Assembly: GCA_002382445.1 (NCBI GenBank)
Contig: DGAQ01000061.1
Span: 1-55,632 of the forward strand
Direction: 5' to 3'
Source of the DNA: Porticoccaceae bacterium UBA4026
Lineage (GTDB): Bacteria > Pseudomonadota > Gammaproteobacteria > Pseudomonadales > Porticoccaceae
Length of the DNA: 55,632 nucleotides
The notes below the pieces were generated by a model. The model ran no database searches. It saw only the letters and a program-made list of their open reading frames with translations, and was not told the origin of the DNA. The position numbers were made by a program, and so were the translations under genes. Below are positions 42,806-51,263 of the stretch, piece after piece. How positions within the stretch are numbered: position 1 is the first letter of the stretch; every line of letters begins with the position of its first letter.

Positions 42806-42958
42806 TTAGTCCAACTATCCGCACAGAAGTTCCATTTTGTGACAAAAATCAAAACCCGAATATAGCTTTACCGATGATATTTTATAAGCTGCGGCGCCCT
42901 CTAGTTTTTAACCGATTTAGAATCTATAGTTGCAGATATTTAATTAGTAAAAATCGCA
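42806..42958. repeat. Leader repeat copy 2, upstream of FAD oxidoreductase
   Basis: This segment of 153 bases is nearly identical to 41181-41335, from TTAGTCCAAC to AAATCGCA. It ends 33 bases before the oxidoreductase ATG. Differences are scattered single substitutions and a few-base indel in an A-rich stretch. Confidence 0.95.
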
Positions 42959-42991
42959 CTACAAAATAAGACAATAATAGGTTAAAAAGGT

Positions 42992-44353
42992 ATGGCAAAC
43001 ATTAGTGAAGCAGCTCGAGAAACCCCCATCATTCATCATACCGAAGTGTTGGTGGTAGGCAGCGGACCCGGCGGATTAGCTGCCGCTATTGCATCGGCCA
43101 GAGCAGGTGCCCAGACTACACTTCTTGAGCGCTATGGCTGCTTTGGAGGAAACCTGACCCAAGTCGGCGTAGAGGGCTTTGCATGGTATCGACATGACAA
43201 AACCGTCGACAGTGAAGGCATCGGTGTCGAATTTGAACAGCGTGCAAAATCGATGGGGGCAGCGACACCAGAACCTCAATCCAATAGCCACGCCATTGAT
43301 GGCGAAGCCTTTAAATATGTCGCCGACCTGTTGGTCCAAGAAGCGGGCATTACGCCTATGTTACACCGAACAATGGTCGCACCTATTGTCGAGGGTGGTG
43401 TCATTAAAGGGGTCATCGTCGAGAGTAAAGCTGGGAGAGAAGCGATCTTAGCTAAGCGTGTTATCGACGCCACCGGTGATGCTGATATTGCCCACAGATC
43501 AGGTGCAATCGTGCACAAAACACCCGTCGAAGAAATGATGGCTGCCTCTGTCATGTTTTCGATGAATGGGGTAGATAAAAAGCGCTTTATCGAAGATGTT
43601 AAAGCAGACCCTCACACCTACAGCGACTGGTGCGGCCCAGATTGGGCTATGGAGACCTCCGGCAAAGAAGACAAGCTATTTTCACCTTATCTGAAGAAAC
43701 CCTTTGAAAAGGCCATTAAGTCCGGATTAATACCGCAAAACCTAAACACTATCACCGGAACCTGGGGCGCTATAACTGATCAGGGTGATCTAACCTATTT
43801 AAACTTGATACATTTAACCGGACTCGACGCCACCAACCCAGACCACCTGACTAAAGGTGAAATGGAGGGCCGTCGACAAGCGATGCTAGCCATAGAAGCG
43901 CTCAAACAATTTAACCCTGGGTGCGAGAATGCCAAGCTAAGAAACTTCGGTATGACTCTAGGTGTTCGGGACACGCGAAAAATTGATGCTGTCTACAATA
44001 TGACCGCCCATGATGTTCGCGAACAGGGAAAATTTGAAGACAGTATTGGTATCTTCCCAGAATTTATCGATGGATATGGCATCCTTATTTTACCCACCAC
44101 AGGCCGATATTTTCAGTTGCCTTATCGCTCAATGTTACCCAAAGGGGTTCGTCACCTATTAGTGACTGGCCGCAGTGCCGGCGGTGATCGAGATTCTCAT
44201 GCTGCAGTGCGCAACATGATGTGTTGCGCGGTGAATGGCCAGGGCGCCGGTGTGGCGGCGGCTATTTCTGTGCAAACAGGAGTTGATGTAGCCGATGTTG
44301 ATATCAAATTAGTTCAGAAAAAACTACTCGAGCAAGGCGCGCGAATTCATTAA
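42992..44353 (+). CDS. FAD-dependent oxidoreductase
   Basis: This 453-residue protein of the FAD-oxidoreductase family (PF12831 type) has the dinucleotide fold VLVVGSGPGGLAAAIASARAG at residues 18-38, LLERYGCFGGNLTQ (a cofactor-contacting Gly-rich turn), VIDATGDADIAHRSGA near 165, and C-terminal LLVTGRSAGGDRDSHAAVRN. No signal peptide is seen. The substrate is unknown. Its leader is a copy of the one before the amidohydrolase, suggesting both genes respond to one signal. Confidence 0.85.
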   Translation: MANISEAARETPIIHHTEVLVVGSGPGGLAAAIASARAGAQTTLLERYGCFGGNLTQVGVEGFAWYRHDKTVDSEGIGVEFEQRAKSMGAATPEPQSNSHAIDGEAFKYVADLLVQEAGITPMLHRTMVAPIVEGGVIKGVIVESKAGREAILAKRVIDATGDADIAHRSGAIVHKTPVEEMMAASVMFSMNGVDKKRFIEDVKADPHTYSDWCGPDWAMETSGKEDKLFSPYLKKPFEKAIKSGLIPQNLNTITGTWGAITDQGDLTYLNLIHLTGLDATNPDHLTKGEMEGRRQAMLAIEALKQFNPGCENAKLRNFGMTLGVRDTRKIDAVYNMTAHDVREQGKFEDSIGIFPEFIDGYGILILPTTGRYFQLPYRSMLPKGVRHLLVTGRSAGGDRDSHAAVRNMMCCAVNGQGAGVAAAISVQTGVDVADVDIKLVQKKLLEQGARIH

Positions 44354-44369
44354 AGTGTTCCAAACTGAA

Positions 44370-44406
44370 AGCGGGCACTAGGCACCTAATGCTCGCTTCG
44401 TTTTAG
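44370..44406 (+). terminator. Terminator after FAD oxidoreductase
   Basis: AAGCGGGCA, an 11-base loop and ATGCTCGCTT pair with one or two G-T pairs and are followed by CGTTTT, 17 bases after the stop. Confidence 0.5.
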
Positions 44407-44418
44407 TCCAACCCGAAA

Positions 44419-46353
44419 TTATTTAGCGGGGTCGTACCAAATAGGAGAGCTATAGGCACGCTCTTGAGTGGTCTTTTTGATGAACTCAGGTAATTCAACA
44501 TCAAACCTTGCCGCATCGTAAGAGGTCCATCTTGGCGATGGTACTTCTATGACCCGGGCATAATAAAATGCTTTTTGCTCAGCCTCAAATTCTGGATCTA
44601 TCCAAAGCGCGCTCAACTCAGCGGCACCATATTTATGGCTATAAATCGCACCTTGAACTGTTGAAGGAATATCAGCAACATCGCCACTGGCATCCATAGA
44701 ACGCAGTTCAGGATTACTCCAGTCAACGTTAAAGACCTTTTCATGAACCTTTCCTTCACTGTCTTCCCAGCCTTTCACAACCTGAATACGATCAAGGTTA
44801 GCACTGTTGGGATCTTTAGCCGCTTGAAGCATAAAGGTCGGCACCGACGAGCCATTTTCAGTTAGACTTCCGCCCATAGGGACACCCTTTTGGTACCCTA
44901 CATCGGCCATATTTGACGCATAGAGGTCGTCTTCAGTGAAACTCCAACCACCAAAGAAGCGCACTGTGATGCGACTTCCCGTAGTGGCGTAGACTTCTTT
45001 GCGTTGTATAGCATCCCAAATTGCCTCTCGAGTGTTCTCTGGAGCCCAGACCGCAGCATATCCAGATGAAGTCATTAGAAATCCAGGTATTATCACATCA
45101 CCGCGGCCACCCACTGGATCTTTCCAACGATTGGGCTGCGGTTCCATAAGGGCACTGTGCTTACCATAAAAATTATCTTCGGCGGCAGTGGCTAAAGATG
45201 TATGAGAATCTGTTGAGCCAATCATGCCGAACTTATAAGGGTTAGCGCCGAACTTAGACTCCAATGACAACCCCTGTTTGAGGGCTTCACGGGCATATTC
45301 ATAAGGAATCATTTCATCTTCTTTTGGTATCCCGGCAAAATCGCCAAAATCCCAGCTTTCATAATCGGCAAAACGATCATCAGGGGATAACAATGGATGG
45401 GTTTCACCGTCACCTTTAATTTGCGTTACCTCATACACAGGCTCCCACCGAGCCCGCCTAGTGGCATAGTCACTATCCATATCATCGCCAAACTCTAATT
45501 CGGCGGTCGGAAACATAATGCCATTAGACAAATTGCCATTGTGAGCAATAGCCAAAACCTTACCGCCACTAGTTTCTTCATATGTCTCTAAAAAGTCCCA
45601 CAGCTTGCGCGGATCGGAATCCTGTTTGGGCGACAGTGGAACCACCATCTGTGCTTTTTCAGCGTCATCGCGATAGATCACTACTCTATGTAAATTCTGA
45701 CCGCCCTTCTGCCCGGTAAATTCAAAACCAATCAGTGGGGTGAATTTACCCGGTTCATAGTGAGCATCAGCAGTGGCCGTCAAATAATCCCAGGCGGTCA
45801 CTTTGATGTTGAGATCTTCCAGTTCGCTTGGTGTGTCTTGGCGTGTCTGAGTGGCTTCCAACTGTTTGCGAGCACTCTCTTCACTGGCAAATAGAATTTC
45901 AGCCCATTCCTGTAATGTGGCGTTGCCCATTAGCGTTTTGTTACCCGCCTTTAGAGCCACCATGGCGCCAACGGCATCGGTGTGGTCTGCCAGCACAAGG
46001 AAGTCCAAGGGCTCACGCAGCTGAGCCGGCTGGCCTCTGGTAGCCATTACTTTTTCGCCTTTAGCAAAACGATAGGCGTCATCCGGCCCTAGGGTATTAC
46101 CAAAAATAAAGGCGTCCATTGAAAAAGTCGAATGTAAATGCGTATCACCCCAGAACACCTGGTTAGGCATTGTTTGATCTGCTACCGGAGAGTATTGTGG
46201 GTCTGCGTTACGTAGCGGTTGCGACGCCACATAGCCGGTGTTGTCAGCTTTGACCTGCAATGGATCTGACTGTTTTTCTCCGCATGCTGTCAACAATAAC
46301 GCCGTACAGGCCAGTCCGAAACTAATCTTACTTTTATAGTTATTCATTTTCAT
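44419..46353 (-). CDS. DUF3604 lipoprotein
   Basis: This exported lipoprotein of 644 residues (lipobox LLLTACGEK, Cys24) starts its DUF3604 domain with FWGDTHLHSTFSMDAFIFG, a PHP-like metal motif, and has DFLVLADHTDAVGAM, LIGFEFTGQKGGQNLHRVV, LAIAHNGNLSNG and IGSTDSHTSLATA. The His/Asp-rich motifs suggest a metallohydrolase of the PHP fold. The family is abundant in marine gammaproteobacteria and its substrate is unknown. It converges with the FAD oxidoreductase. Confidence 0.9.
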   Translation of the reverse strand: MKMNNYKSKISFGLACTALLLTACGEKQSDPLQVKADNTGYVASQPLRNADPQYSPVADQTMPNQVFWGDTHLHSTFSMDAFIFGNTLGPDDAYRFAKGEKVMATRGQPAQLREPLDFLVLADHTDAVGAMVALKAGNKTLMGNATLQEWAEILFASEESARKQLEATQTRQDTPSELEDLNIKVTAWDYLTATADAHYEPGKFTPLIGFEFTGQKGGQNLHRVVIYRDDAEKAQMVVPLSPKQDSDPRKLWDFLETYEETSGGKVLAIAHNGNLSNGIMFPTAELEFGDDMDSDYATRRARWEPVYEVTQIKGDGETHPLLSPDDRFADYESWDFGDFAGIPKEDEMIPYEYAREALKQGLSLESKFGANPYKFGMIGSTDSHTSLATAAEDNFYGKHSALMEPQPNRWKDPVGGRGDVIIPGFLMTSSGYAAVWAPENTREAIWDAIQRKEVYATTGSRITVRFFGGWSFTEDDLYASNMADVGYQKGVPMGGSLTENGSSVPTFMLQAAKDPNSANLDRIQVVKGWEDSEGKVHEKVFNVDWSNPELRSMDASGDVADIPSTVQGAIYSHKYGAAELSALWIDPEFEAEQKAFYYARVIEVPSPRWTSYDAARFDVELPEFIKKTTQERAYSSPIWYDPAK

Positions 46354-46817
46354 ACCCCTATTTATTGCCTCATTTGATGCCGCCCAGCTTGGTTTGTCTA
46401 TAATATTTCGCGACTACAGAGTCACCTCGTGCCGCAAAGGATTACTGCACCTCAGTCATAAATCTGAGAGATAGTTTTACAAACTGGGCCGGCAAAAGTC
46501 TAAGCCGCTGACGCCAGCCGTTTGCCAATCAGCCTCAAAATAGCCGCAGACCCAGACCAGTCACCACAACATTAAAGTATTATAGAACCTAACAATATAA
46601 GCCACCTAGTCTATCGACTTTAAGTCCCTGTGATTCGTTACGATCACGTAGCATTTCTGTTGTCTATACGAGGTGCCCAACATCTTCATTTAGGTAAGCC
46701 CAGTGGTCCCTTTTTATAGATTGCATCGATATTGATAATCTGGGATAGTCGTCATTAATGCAGGTTAATAGCATAAAAATCTCTCAATAATTTTATTAAT
46801 AAAAAAAGGGGTAGCTT
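46354..46817. other. Gap between DUF3604 gene and secreted protein
   Basis: This is 464 bases between divergent genes and presumably holds both promoters. A stretch near 46626 (CCCTGTGATTCGTTACGATCA) resembles the terminator hairpin sequence at 47475-47500 but lacks a T-run. No reading frame or RNA gene is evident. Confidence 0.5.
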
Positions 46818-47423
46818 ATGTACTTACGATCCATTATTTTCTTGTCCTTGAGTCTTACAACTTCATTTAGTGTATTTGCCAATGAGCCTGAGGGTTCGCA
46901 CGCGTCTAACGATTGGCAAATTTGGGCGTACTCTAAAGCCGCCCCATCATTTTTAGGGGATTTTGCTGCCGTTGTGTCAGGGAATGGTGAGCTTATTCGC
47001 GAAGGTATTAACGGTTGGACATGCACCGCAACCAAACCTATGCCTGAAGACGGCTTTACTACACCACATCATGCCTTTGCCCTGTGCGCAGATGATGAGG
47101 GGTTTAAGTGGGCTTCTGCATATATGGGTGGCACAACACCTGATATGGAACGAGATGCCTACATTTGGATGCTGCATGGCGATACCGGTGAAGACAACTG
47201 GACACCAGGTGGCGATAAGGGTATGGCAATGAAGCATGACCACTGGATCGAATCAGGGCCTCACCTCATGTTAATGCCAAGAAACCCAGAAACGATAGCG
47301 GCATTCTCAACCGACTTTACTACAGGTGCCCCCTACCAAATGTTTAAAGGCAGCCCCTACGCCCATCTAATGATTCCCTTTGAAGGCTATTATGATTATC
47401 AGCCAGAATCAGCACCTAAATAG
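46818..47423 (+). CDS. Secreted protein of unknown function
   Basis: This 201-residue protein has a clear signal peptide (MYLRSIIFLSLSLTTSFSVF ANE). The mature part is rich in Trp, Gly, Met and acidic residues and contains MKHDHWIESGPHLMLMPRNP and GSPYAHLMIPFEGYYDYQ, which look like conserved core motifs, but I do not recognise the family with confidence. AAAGGGGTAG precedes the ATG. It is a single-gene unit with a terminator after it. Confidence 0.75.
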   Translation: MYLRSIIFLSLSLTTSFSVFANEPEGSHASNDWQIWAYSKAAPSFLGDFAAVVSGNGELIREGINGWTCTATKPMPEDGFTTPHHAFALCADDEGFKWASAYMGGTTPDMERDAYIWMLHGDTGEDNWTPGGDKGMAMKHDHWIESGPHLMLMPRNPETIAAFSTDFTTGAPYQMFKGSPYAHLMIPFEGYYDYQPESAPK

Positions 47424-47474
47424 TAAATCATCTAAAGGCCTGGTGATCTCAGCCAGCTGGTCTTTTACTTTTCA

Positions 47475-47507
47475 CCCCTGTGACTCTTTACGATCAGGGG
47501 TTTTTTC
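47475..47507 (+). terminator. Terminator after the secreted protein gene
   Basis: CCCCTG, a 14-base loop and CAGGGG are followed by six T, 52 bases after the stop. Confidence 0.75.
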
Positions 47508-47619
47508 TTTGTACCCTCTCAGCGACATCCAAAACCTTTAAACGAAAGGGTATTTGGAAGTGCGGTTTAATGGTATATTGTTAAAGAATCTAATAATTAT
47601 AACGCTGAACAAATAGACC

Positions 47620-48192
47620 ATGGATATAGACGTAGCTCAAAAGCCATTAGGCAAATTTTTAATTGATGACTTAAAGCAGTGCATACTGAATCAGCCTTCT
47701 GAAGCCTGGACAGAGCAATTCCTTAGACAACAAACCTACGAGGTGCATAAAGATACCGAGTCAATCGTCATGCTATTTTGTGAAGAAAGCTGGCCTAAAG
47801 GTGAGATACATAAAGATATGGGCTGGGATAGATTGTCAGAAGCTGCCATGCCGATCATTAATGCCATCCTAGAAAAACACTACCCACCCGGCGGAATATT
47901 ATTACGCGCAATGGCTGCCAAACTAAAAGCAAAAGGCCAAATTAGACCGCACAGAGACACACTTCACTCTTTCCATATTGGCCATAGAATTCACATACCT
48001 ATTACTACAAATCCCGCCGTTCGATTTACCATCGATGGCCGTCCTTACCCGTTCGAAGTAGGTCAGGCTTATGAAATTAACAATCAAAAAAAACATAGTG
48101 TGATAAATATGAGTGACGAAGATAGAATTTCATTTATCTTTGATTATGTACCCCCACAAAATCTGCCAAAGACCTCACCCGAAACACAATAG
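47620..48192 (+). CDS. Aspartyl/asparaginyl beta-hydroxylase-family 2-oxoglutarate oxygenase
   Basis: This 190-residue Fe(II)/2-oxoglutarate oxygenase of the Asp/Asn hydroxylase type would hydroxylate a protein or peptide side chain. Metal ligands are His111 and Asp113 (RPHRDTLHSF) and His159 (NNQKKHSVINM), with Arg169 (DEDRISFIFDYV) to bind 2-oxoglutarate. The HxD includes an acidic ligand, unlike vertebrate AspH where that position is Gly. It is 8 bases upstream of the TPR-sulfotransferase and almost certainly cotranscribed. No signal peptide; acts in the cytoplasm. Confidence 0.9.
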   Translation: MDIDVAQKPLGKFLIDDLKQCILNQPSEAWTEQFLRQQTYEVHKDTESIVMLFCEESWPKGEIHKDMGWDRLSEAAMPIINAILEKHYPPGGILLRAMAAKLKAKGQIRPHRDTLHSFHIGHRIHIPITTNPAVRFTIDGRPYPFEVGQAYEINNQKKHSVINMSDEDRISFIFDYVPPQNLPKTSPETQ

Positions 48193-48200
48193 ACACCACC

Positions 48201-50219
48201 ATGAATCTAATGCCAGAAATAAAAAATAACAGCCTTCAGCAAGCGATCGAATTTCTTCGCTCAAATAGACCTTTACGTGCAGAGGAGCTATGCCGAGACT
48301 ATTTGATTAAGCATCAAGGTTGCACCCATCATATGAGATTACTCGGTCACTCATTGATAGCACAAAACAGACTCATCGAAGCCGAGGAGCAATTGAAATT
48401 TGCCATTGAACTAGACCCAGACTTCCCACACCTCTATGAAGACCTAGCGAGTATTTTATCCTTACAATCTCGGTTCAATGAAGCTATACCGCTTTTTGAG
48501 AAAGCTATTGCCCTTCTACCCACGCTGCCACATGCAAATAAAAAACTAGGTGAAGCTCTGGCTGCAGAAGGACGAGGTGAGGATGCTGATTTAGCCTTTG
48601 AAGAATACATAGAACAAAACTCCGATAGAGCCGATGTTATAAAAGGCATAGAGCTTCAGCGCGCGGGCAAGCATGACGATGCCATTGCAGCCTTTCGATC
48701 CGTATTAAAAAGAAGCCCTGACAACATCAATGCACTGAGGCATTTAGCTGGTGCTTACTGGCAAGAAAAAAACAACTTCAATGACGCGGAAGCCTTGCTG
48801 AGACGAGCGACACAAATATCTGCTAGCTACTATGAAGCCTGGCATATGCTGGGGTGTGTGCTCATGGAGCAAAATAAATACCTTGATGCTATCAAGACGT
48901 TTAAAAAATGCACCAGCTTAGAGCCTAAAAATGCTGATGGATGGACAGGGCTGGGCAACGCTTACGGCAGAGCCATGTATCCAGAAAAGAGCGCCGAAGC
49001 CTTCGAGCAATCATTAGCTATCAAACCTGACGCTCCTCATGTCAATACATCTTATGCTCATGAACTAAAAACCATAGGTGACCAAGCAGGAGCCCTCAAA
49101 GCCTATCGAAACGCCATCAAACTCAGACCAGATCTTGGTGAGGTTTATTGGAGCATGGCTAACTTAAAGGTTTTTAAATTTGAAAATGAAGAGGTTGATG
49201 CGATGAAAGCTCAGCTTCAACAGACTGAGCTTTCTGAAACCTCACAAATTCACTTCAATTTTGCTCTCGCCAAATCGTTGGAAGACGTTAAAGATTACGA
49301 TAGTGCCTGGCACTATTATCACCAAGGTAACCAAAAGCAAAGAATGACGGTTGAACACGACCCATTAGAAATGGAAGGTAGAAACACCGCCATTAAAAAC
49401 ACCTTTAGTCAGACCTTTATGATAGAAAAGAAAGGCGTAGGCCATTCAGCACCCGATCCTATTTTTATTGTTGGACTTCCTCGATCTGGATCAACCCTCA
49501 TCGAGCAAATTATTGCCAGCCATAGCCAGGTAGAGGGCACTTCAGAACTGCCGATAGTAAATAAAATATCTGATCATATTGGCCGGTATAGAAACGACAG
49601 TATTCGCTATCCCGAAGCTGTTGCCGAGCTGCGTAATAAAGACTTAGTGGCTTATGGTAAGCAATATATAGAAGAAAGCCAAAGACACCGAATGACTAAC
49701 AAGCCATTTTTTACAGACAAGCTGCCTAATAACTTTTCCCACGTAGGTTTTATTAAAACTATTTTACCTAATGCCAAAATAATTAATGCACGACGCCACC
49801 CTTTTGATAGTTGTCTAGGCGGTTACAAACAACTCTTTGGACGAGGCCAAAACTTCACTTACGATATGTTTGACCTGGCTCATTATTACAAAGAATATGA
49901 TTTAATGATGAAGCATTGGCACGGCGTACTACCCGGCGAGATTCTCGATGTGCATTACGAAGTTACTGTGACCGATTTAGAGCATCAAGTTAGACAAATA
50001 TTAGATTTTTGCAATCTACCCTTTGAAGAAGAGTGTTTACGTTTTTACCAAAACGAGCGGGCCGTAAAAACGGCAAGCTCAGAACAGGTTCGCCAGCCAA
50101 TTTATACCGGAGCCCTAGGTAAATGGCGACGTTACGAACAGCATCTAGATTTATGGAAAGATCAACTAGGCTATATTATTGATGAGTTACCTGAGGCATC
50201 CAGAAATGCAGGGCTTTAA
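48201..50219 (+). CDS. TPR-containing sulfotransferase
   Basis: This 672-residue protein has tetratricopeptide repeats over about residues 10-340 (AIELDPDFPHLYEDLASIL, CTSLEPKNADGWTGLGNAYG and others) and a C-terminal PAPS-dependent sulfotransferase. The 5'-phosphosulfate loop is IFIVGLPRSGSTLIEQ near residue 422, and the 3'-phosphate motif is INARRHPFDSCLGGYKQLF near 530. This architecture is typical of bacterial protein (tyrosyl) sulfotransferase-like enzymes in which the TPR part may bind the acceptor. The acceptor is unknown. Confidence 0.93.
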   Translation: MNLMPEIKNNSLQQAIEFLRSNRPLRAEELCRDYLIKHQGCTHHMRLLGHSLIAQNRLIEAEEQLKFAIELDPDFPHLYEDLASILSLQSRFNEAIPLFEKAIALLPTLPHANKKLGEALAAEGRGEDADLAFEEYIEQNSDRADVIKGIELQRAGKHDDAIAAFRSVLKRSPDNINALRHLAGAYWQEKNNFNDAEALLRRATQISASYYEAWHMLGCVLMEQNKYLDAIKTFKKCTSLEPKNADGWTGLGNAYGRAMYPEKSAEAFEQSLAIKPDAPHVNTSYAHELKTIGDQAGALKAYRNAIKLRPDLGEVYWSMANLKVFKFENEEVDAMKAQLQQTELSETSQIHFNFALAKSLEDVKDYDSAWHYYHQGNQKQRMTVEHDPLEMEGRNTAIKNTFSQTFMIEKKGVGHSAPDPIFIVGLPRSGSTLIEQIIASHSQVEGTSELPIVNKISDHIGRYRNDSIRYPEAVAELRNKDLVAYGKQYIEESQRHRMTNKPFFTDKLPNNFSHVGFIKTILPNAKIINARRHPFDSCLGGYKQLFGRGQNFTYDMFDLAHYYKEYDLMMKHWHGVLPGEILDVHYEVTVTDLEHQVRQILDFCNLPFEEECLRFYQNERAVKTASSEQVRQPIYTGALGKWRRYEQHLDLWKDQLGYIIDELPEASRNAGL

Positions 50220-50235
50220 AGCCATGCACTGCTAA

Positions 50236-51162
50236 TCAATCAAATGGCCACACTTCTAAACCATGAATACCATTACGAACATCATTGCTAATATTTGCGC
50301 TAGCAATCTGTTGGTTTTTGGGTAAATTATACAAAGTAACCGTTGATGGTGATGATCCTCCGGCGACCACTGAATCTGACAAAACACAGAGCCCCCGGGC
50401 GAAACCAGGTCTGGCCATCACCTCATCTCTTTTATCTAAATGTGTCATTTCACTGTCTAGATATTTAGGCACTGCCATGGCCCTGTCTTCCTCGCCTTCA
50501 CCTCTACCGGTATAACGAAGCACGTCATCATTGGTGTCGTTAAATAGCACACCATCCCGAAAAGGCCTCGCATTATGCGTGCCTAGGGGTAGCTCAACCG
50601 ACATATTCACTTCACTACCGTTGTAATGCAACATTCCACCGGACTTCAAGCCCGATAGATACATCCCGTTTTCATTGCAAAACACATTATTGATATGCAG
50701 TTTATTAAACATCATAGGCCCATCATCTGACTGAGGGTCAAATCGTTTACCGTTAAACCTGAATTGCCTATTTTGAATCGTCATGCCCCAATCAAAAACT
50801 TGCTTATCAAGGTCAAATGACAAAATACTATCGAAGCCCGTCGAGGTTAAAAAAATCTTGCGCTTAAAAACCGTTATTTCATGGCAGTGCTTTAAGTAAG
50901 GATTCCGCCAAGAACCTATGAGCTCAAACCTTGGGGTAAAAGCAAATAATTCATCACTAGCTGCAATGTAGATTTTATCATCGTCAAAACAGATTCCTCG
51001 AAGGCCTCTATCCCAACCTCTACCCCGCCAATCAATATTAACGGTATCCCAATCTAACTTTTGCTCCACTGATTCATTTTCGAAATCAATGAGATAAACG
51101 CCACCATGGCTCTCACCTTGCTGACTCCCCCTAACAACAGAGCTTGTTACTAATTTAACCAT
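50236..51162 (-). CDS. Beta-propeller-like protein (DUF4915/TIGR03032-like)
   Basis: This 308-residue cytosolic protein starts at ATG (MVKLVTSSVVRGSQQGE); a TTG two codons earlier is unneeded. Repeated strands such as GGVYLIDFENESVEQKL, IYIAASDELFAFTPRFEL and GFDSILSFDLDKQVFDWG suggest a beta-propeller. The CHEITVF and HINNVFC segments suggest relation to DUF4915/TIGR03032 proteins, which I infer without alignment. It converges with the sulfotransferase, with 17 bases between stops. Confidence 0.7.
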   Translation of the reverse strand: MVKLVTSSVVRGSQQGESHGGVYLIDFENESVEQKLDWDTVNIDWRGRGWDRGLRGICFDDDKIYIAASDELFAFTPRFELIGSWRNPYLKHCHEITVFKRKIFLTSTGFDSILSFDLDKQVFDWGMTIQNRQFRFNGKRFDPQSDDGPMMFNKLHINNVFCNENGMYLSGLKSGGMLHYNGSEVNMSVELPLGTHNARPFRDGVLFNDTNDDVLRYTGRGEGEEDRAMAVPKYLDSEMTHLDKRDEVMARPGFARGLCVLSDSVVAGGSSPSTVTLYNLPKNQQIASANISNDVRNGIHGLEVWPFD

Positions 51163-51227
51163 ATACAAAAAATTCTAAAGACTAATGTAAAAAATTCACT
51201 TAAAAAATAGTATCACGATAAATGAGG

Positions 51228-51262
51228 CAAAAAAAAGGGCGGGTATGTCACCCGCCCTTTTT
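51228..51262 (-). terminator. Terminator of the TonB-dependent receptor
   Basis: On the minus strand AAAAAGGGCGGGT and ACCCGCCCTTTTT form a long stem with a 5-base loop, followed by a T-run. It begins two bases after the receptor stop, so the propeller gene downstream is a separate unit or depends on read-through. Confidence 0.93.
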
Positions 51263-51263
51263 A

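Larger units (their letters stand above)
42671..42991. promoter_or_regulatory. Gap between amidohydrolase and FAD oxidoreductase
   Basis: It holds a 14-bp-stem hairpin (42706-42741) and leader repeat copy 2 (42806-42958). A 31-codon frame at 42874-42969 (MIFYKLRRPLVFNRFRIYS...) lies inside the repeat but has no ribosome site. Confidence 0.6.

Noticed and set aside
41181..42958. The leader repeats as integron attC sites bounding gene cassettes (GTCCAAC fits RYYYAAC)
   Set aside because: No GTTRRRY partner was found at the other end, the internal dyad is weak (8 bp, broken in copy 2), and no integrase is present.
42874..42969. A 31-residue basic peptide in the leader repeat, also open in copy 1
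   Set aside because: There is no ribosome binding site, and three of four differences between copies change the peptide, so coding selection is not supported.
46620..46650. Terminator or tRNA-like element in the gap before the secreted protein
   Set aside because: The sequence resembles the later hairpin at 47475 but lacks the closing stem and T-run, and no tRNA arms can be drawn.
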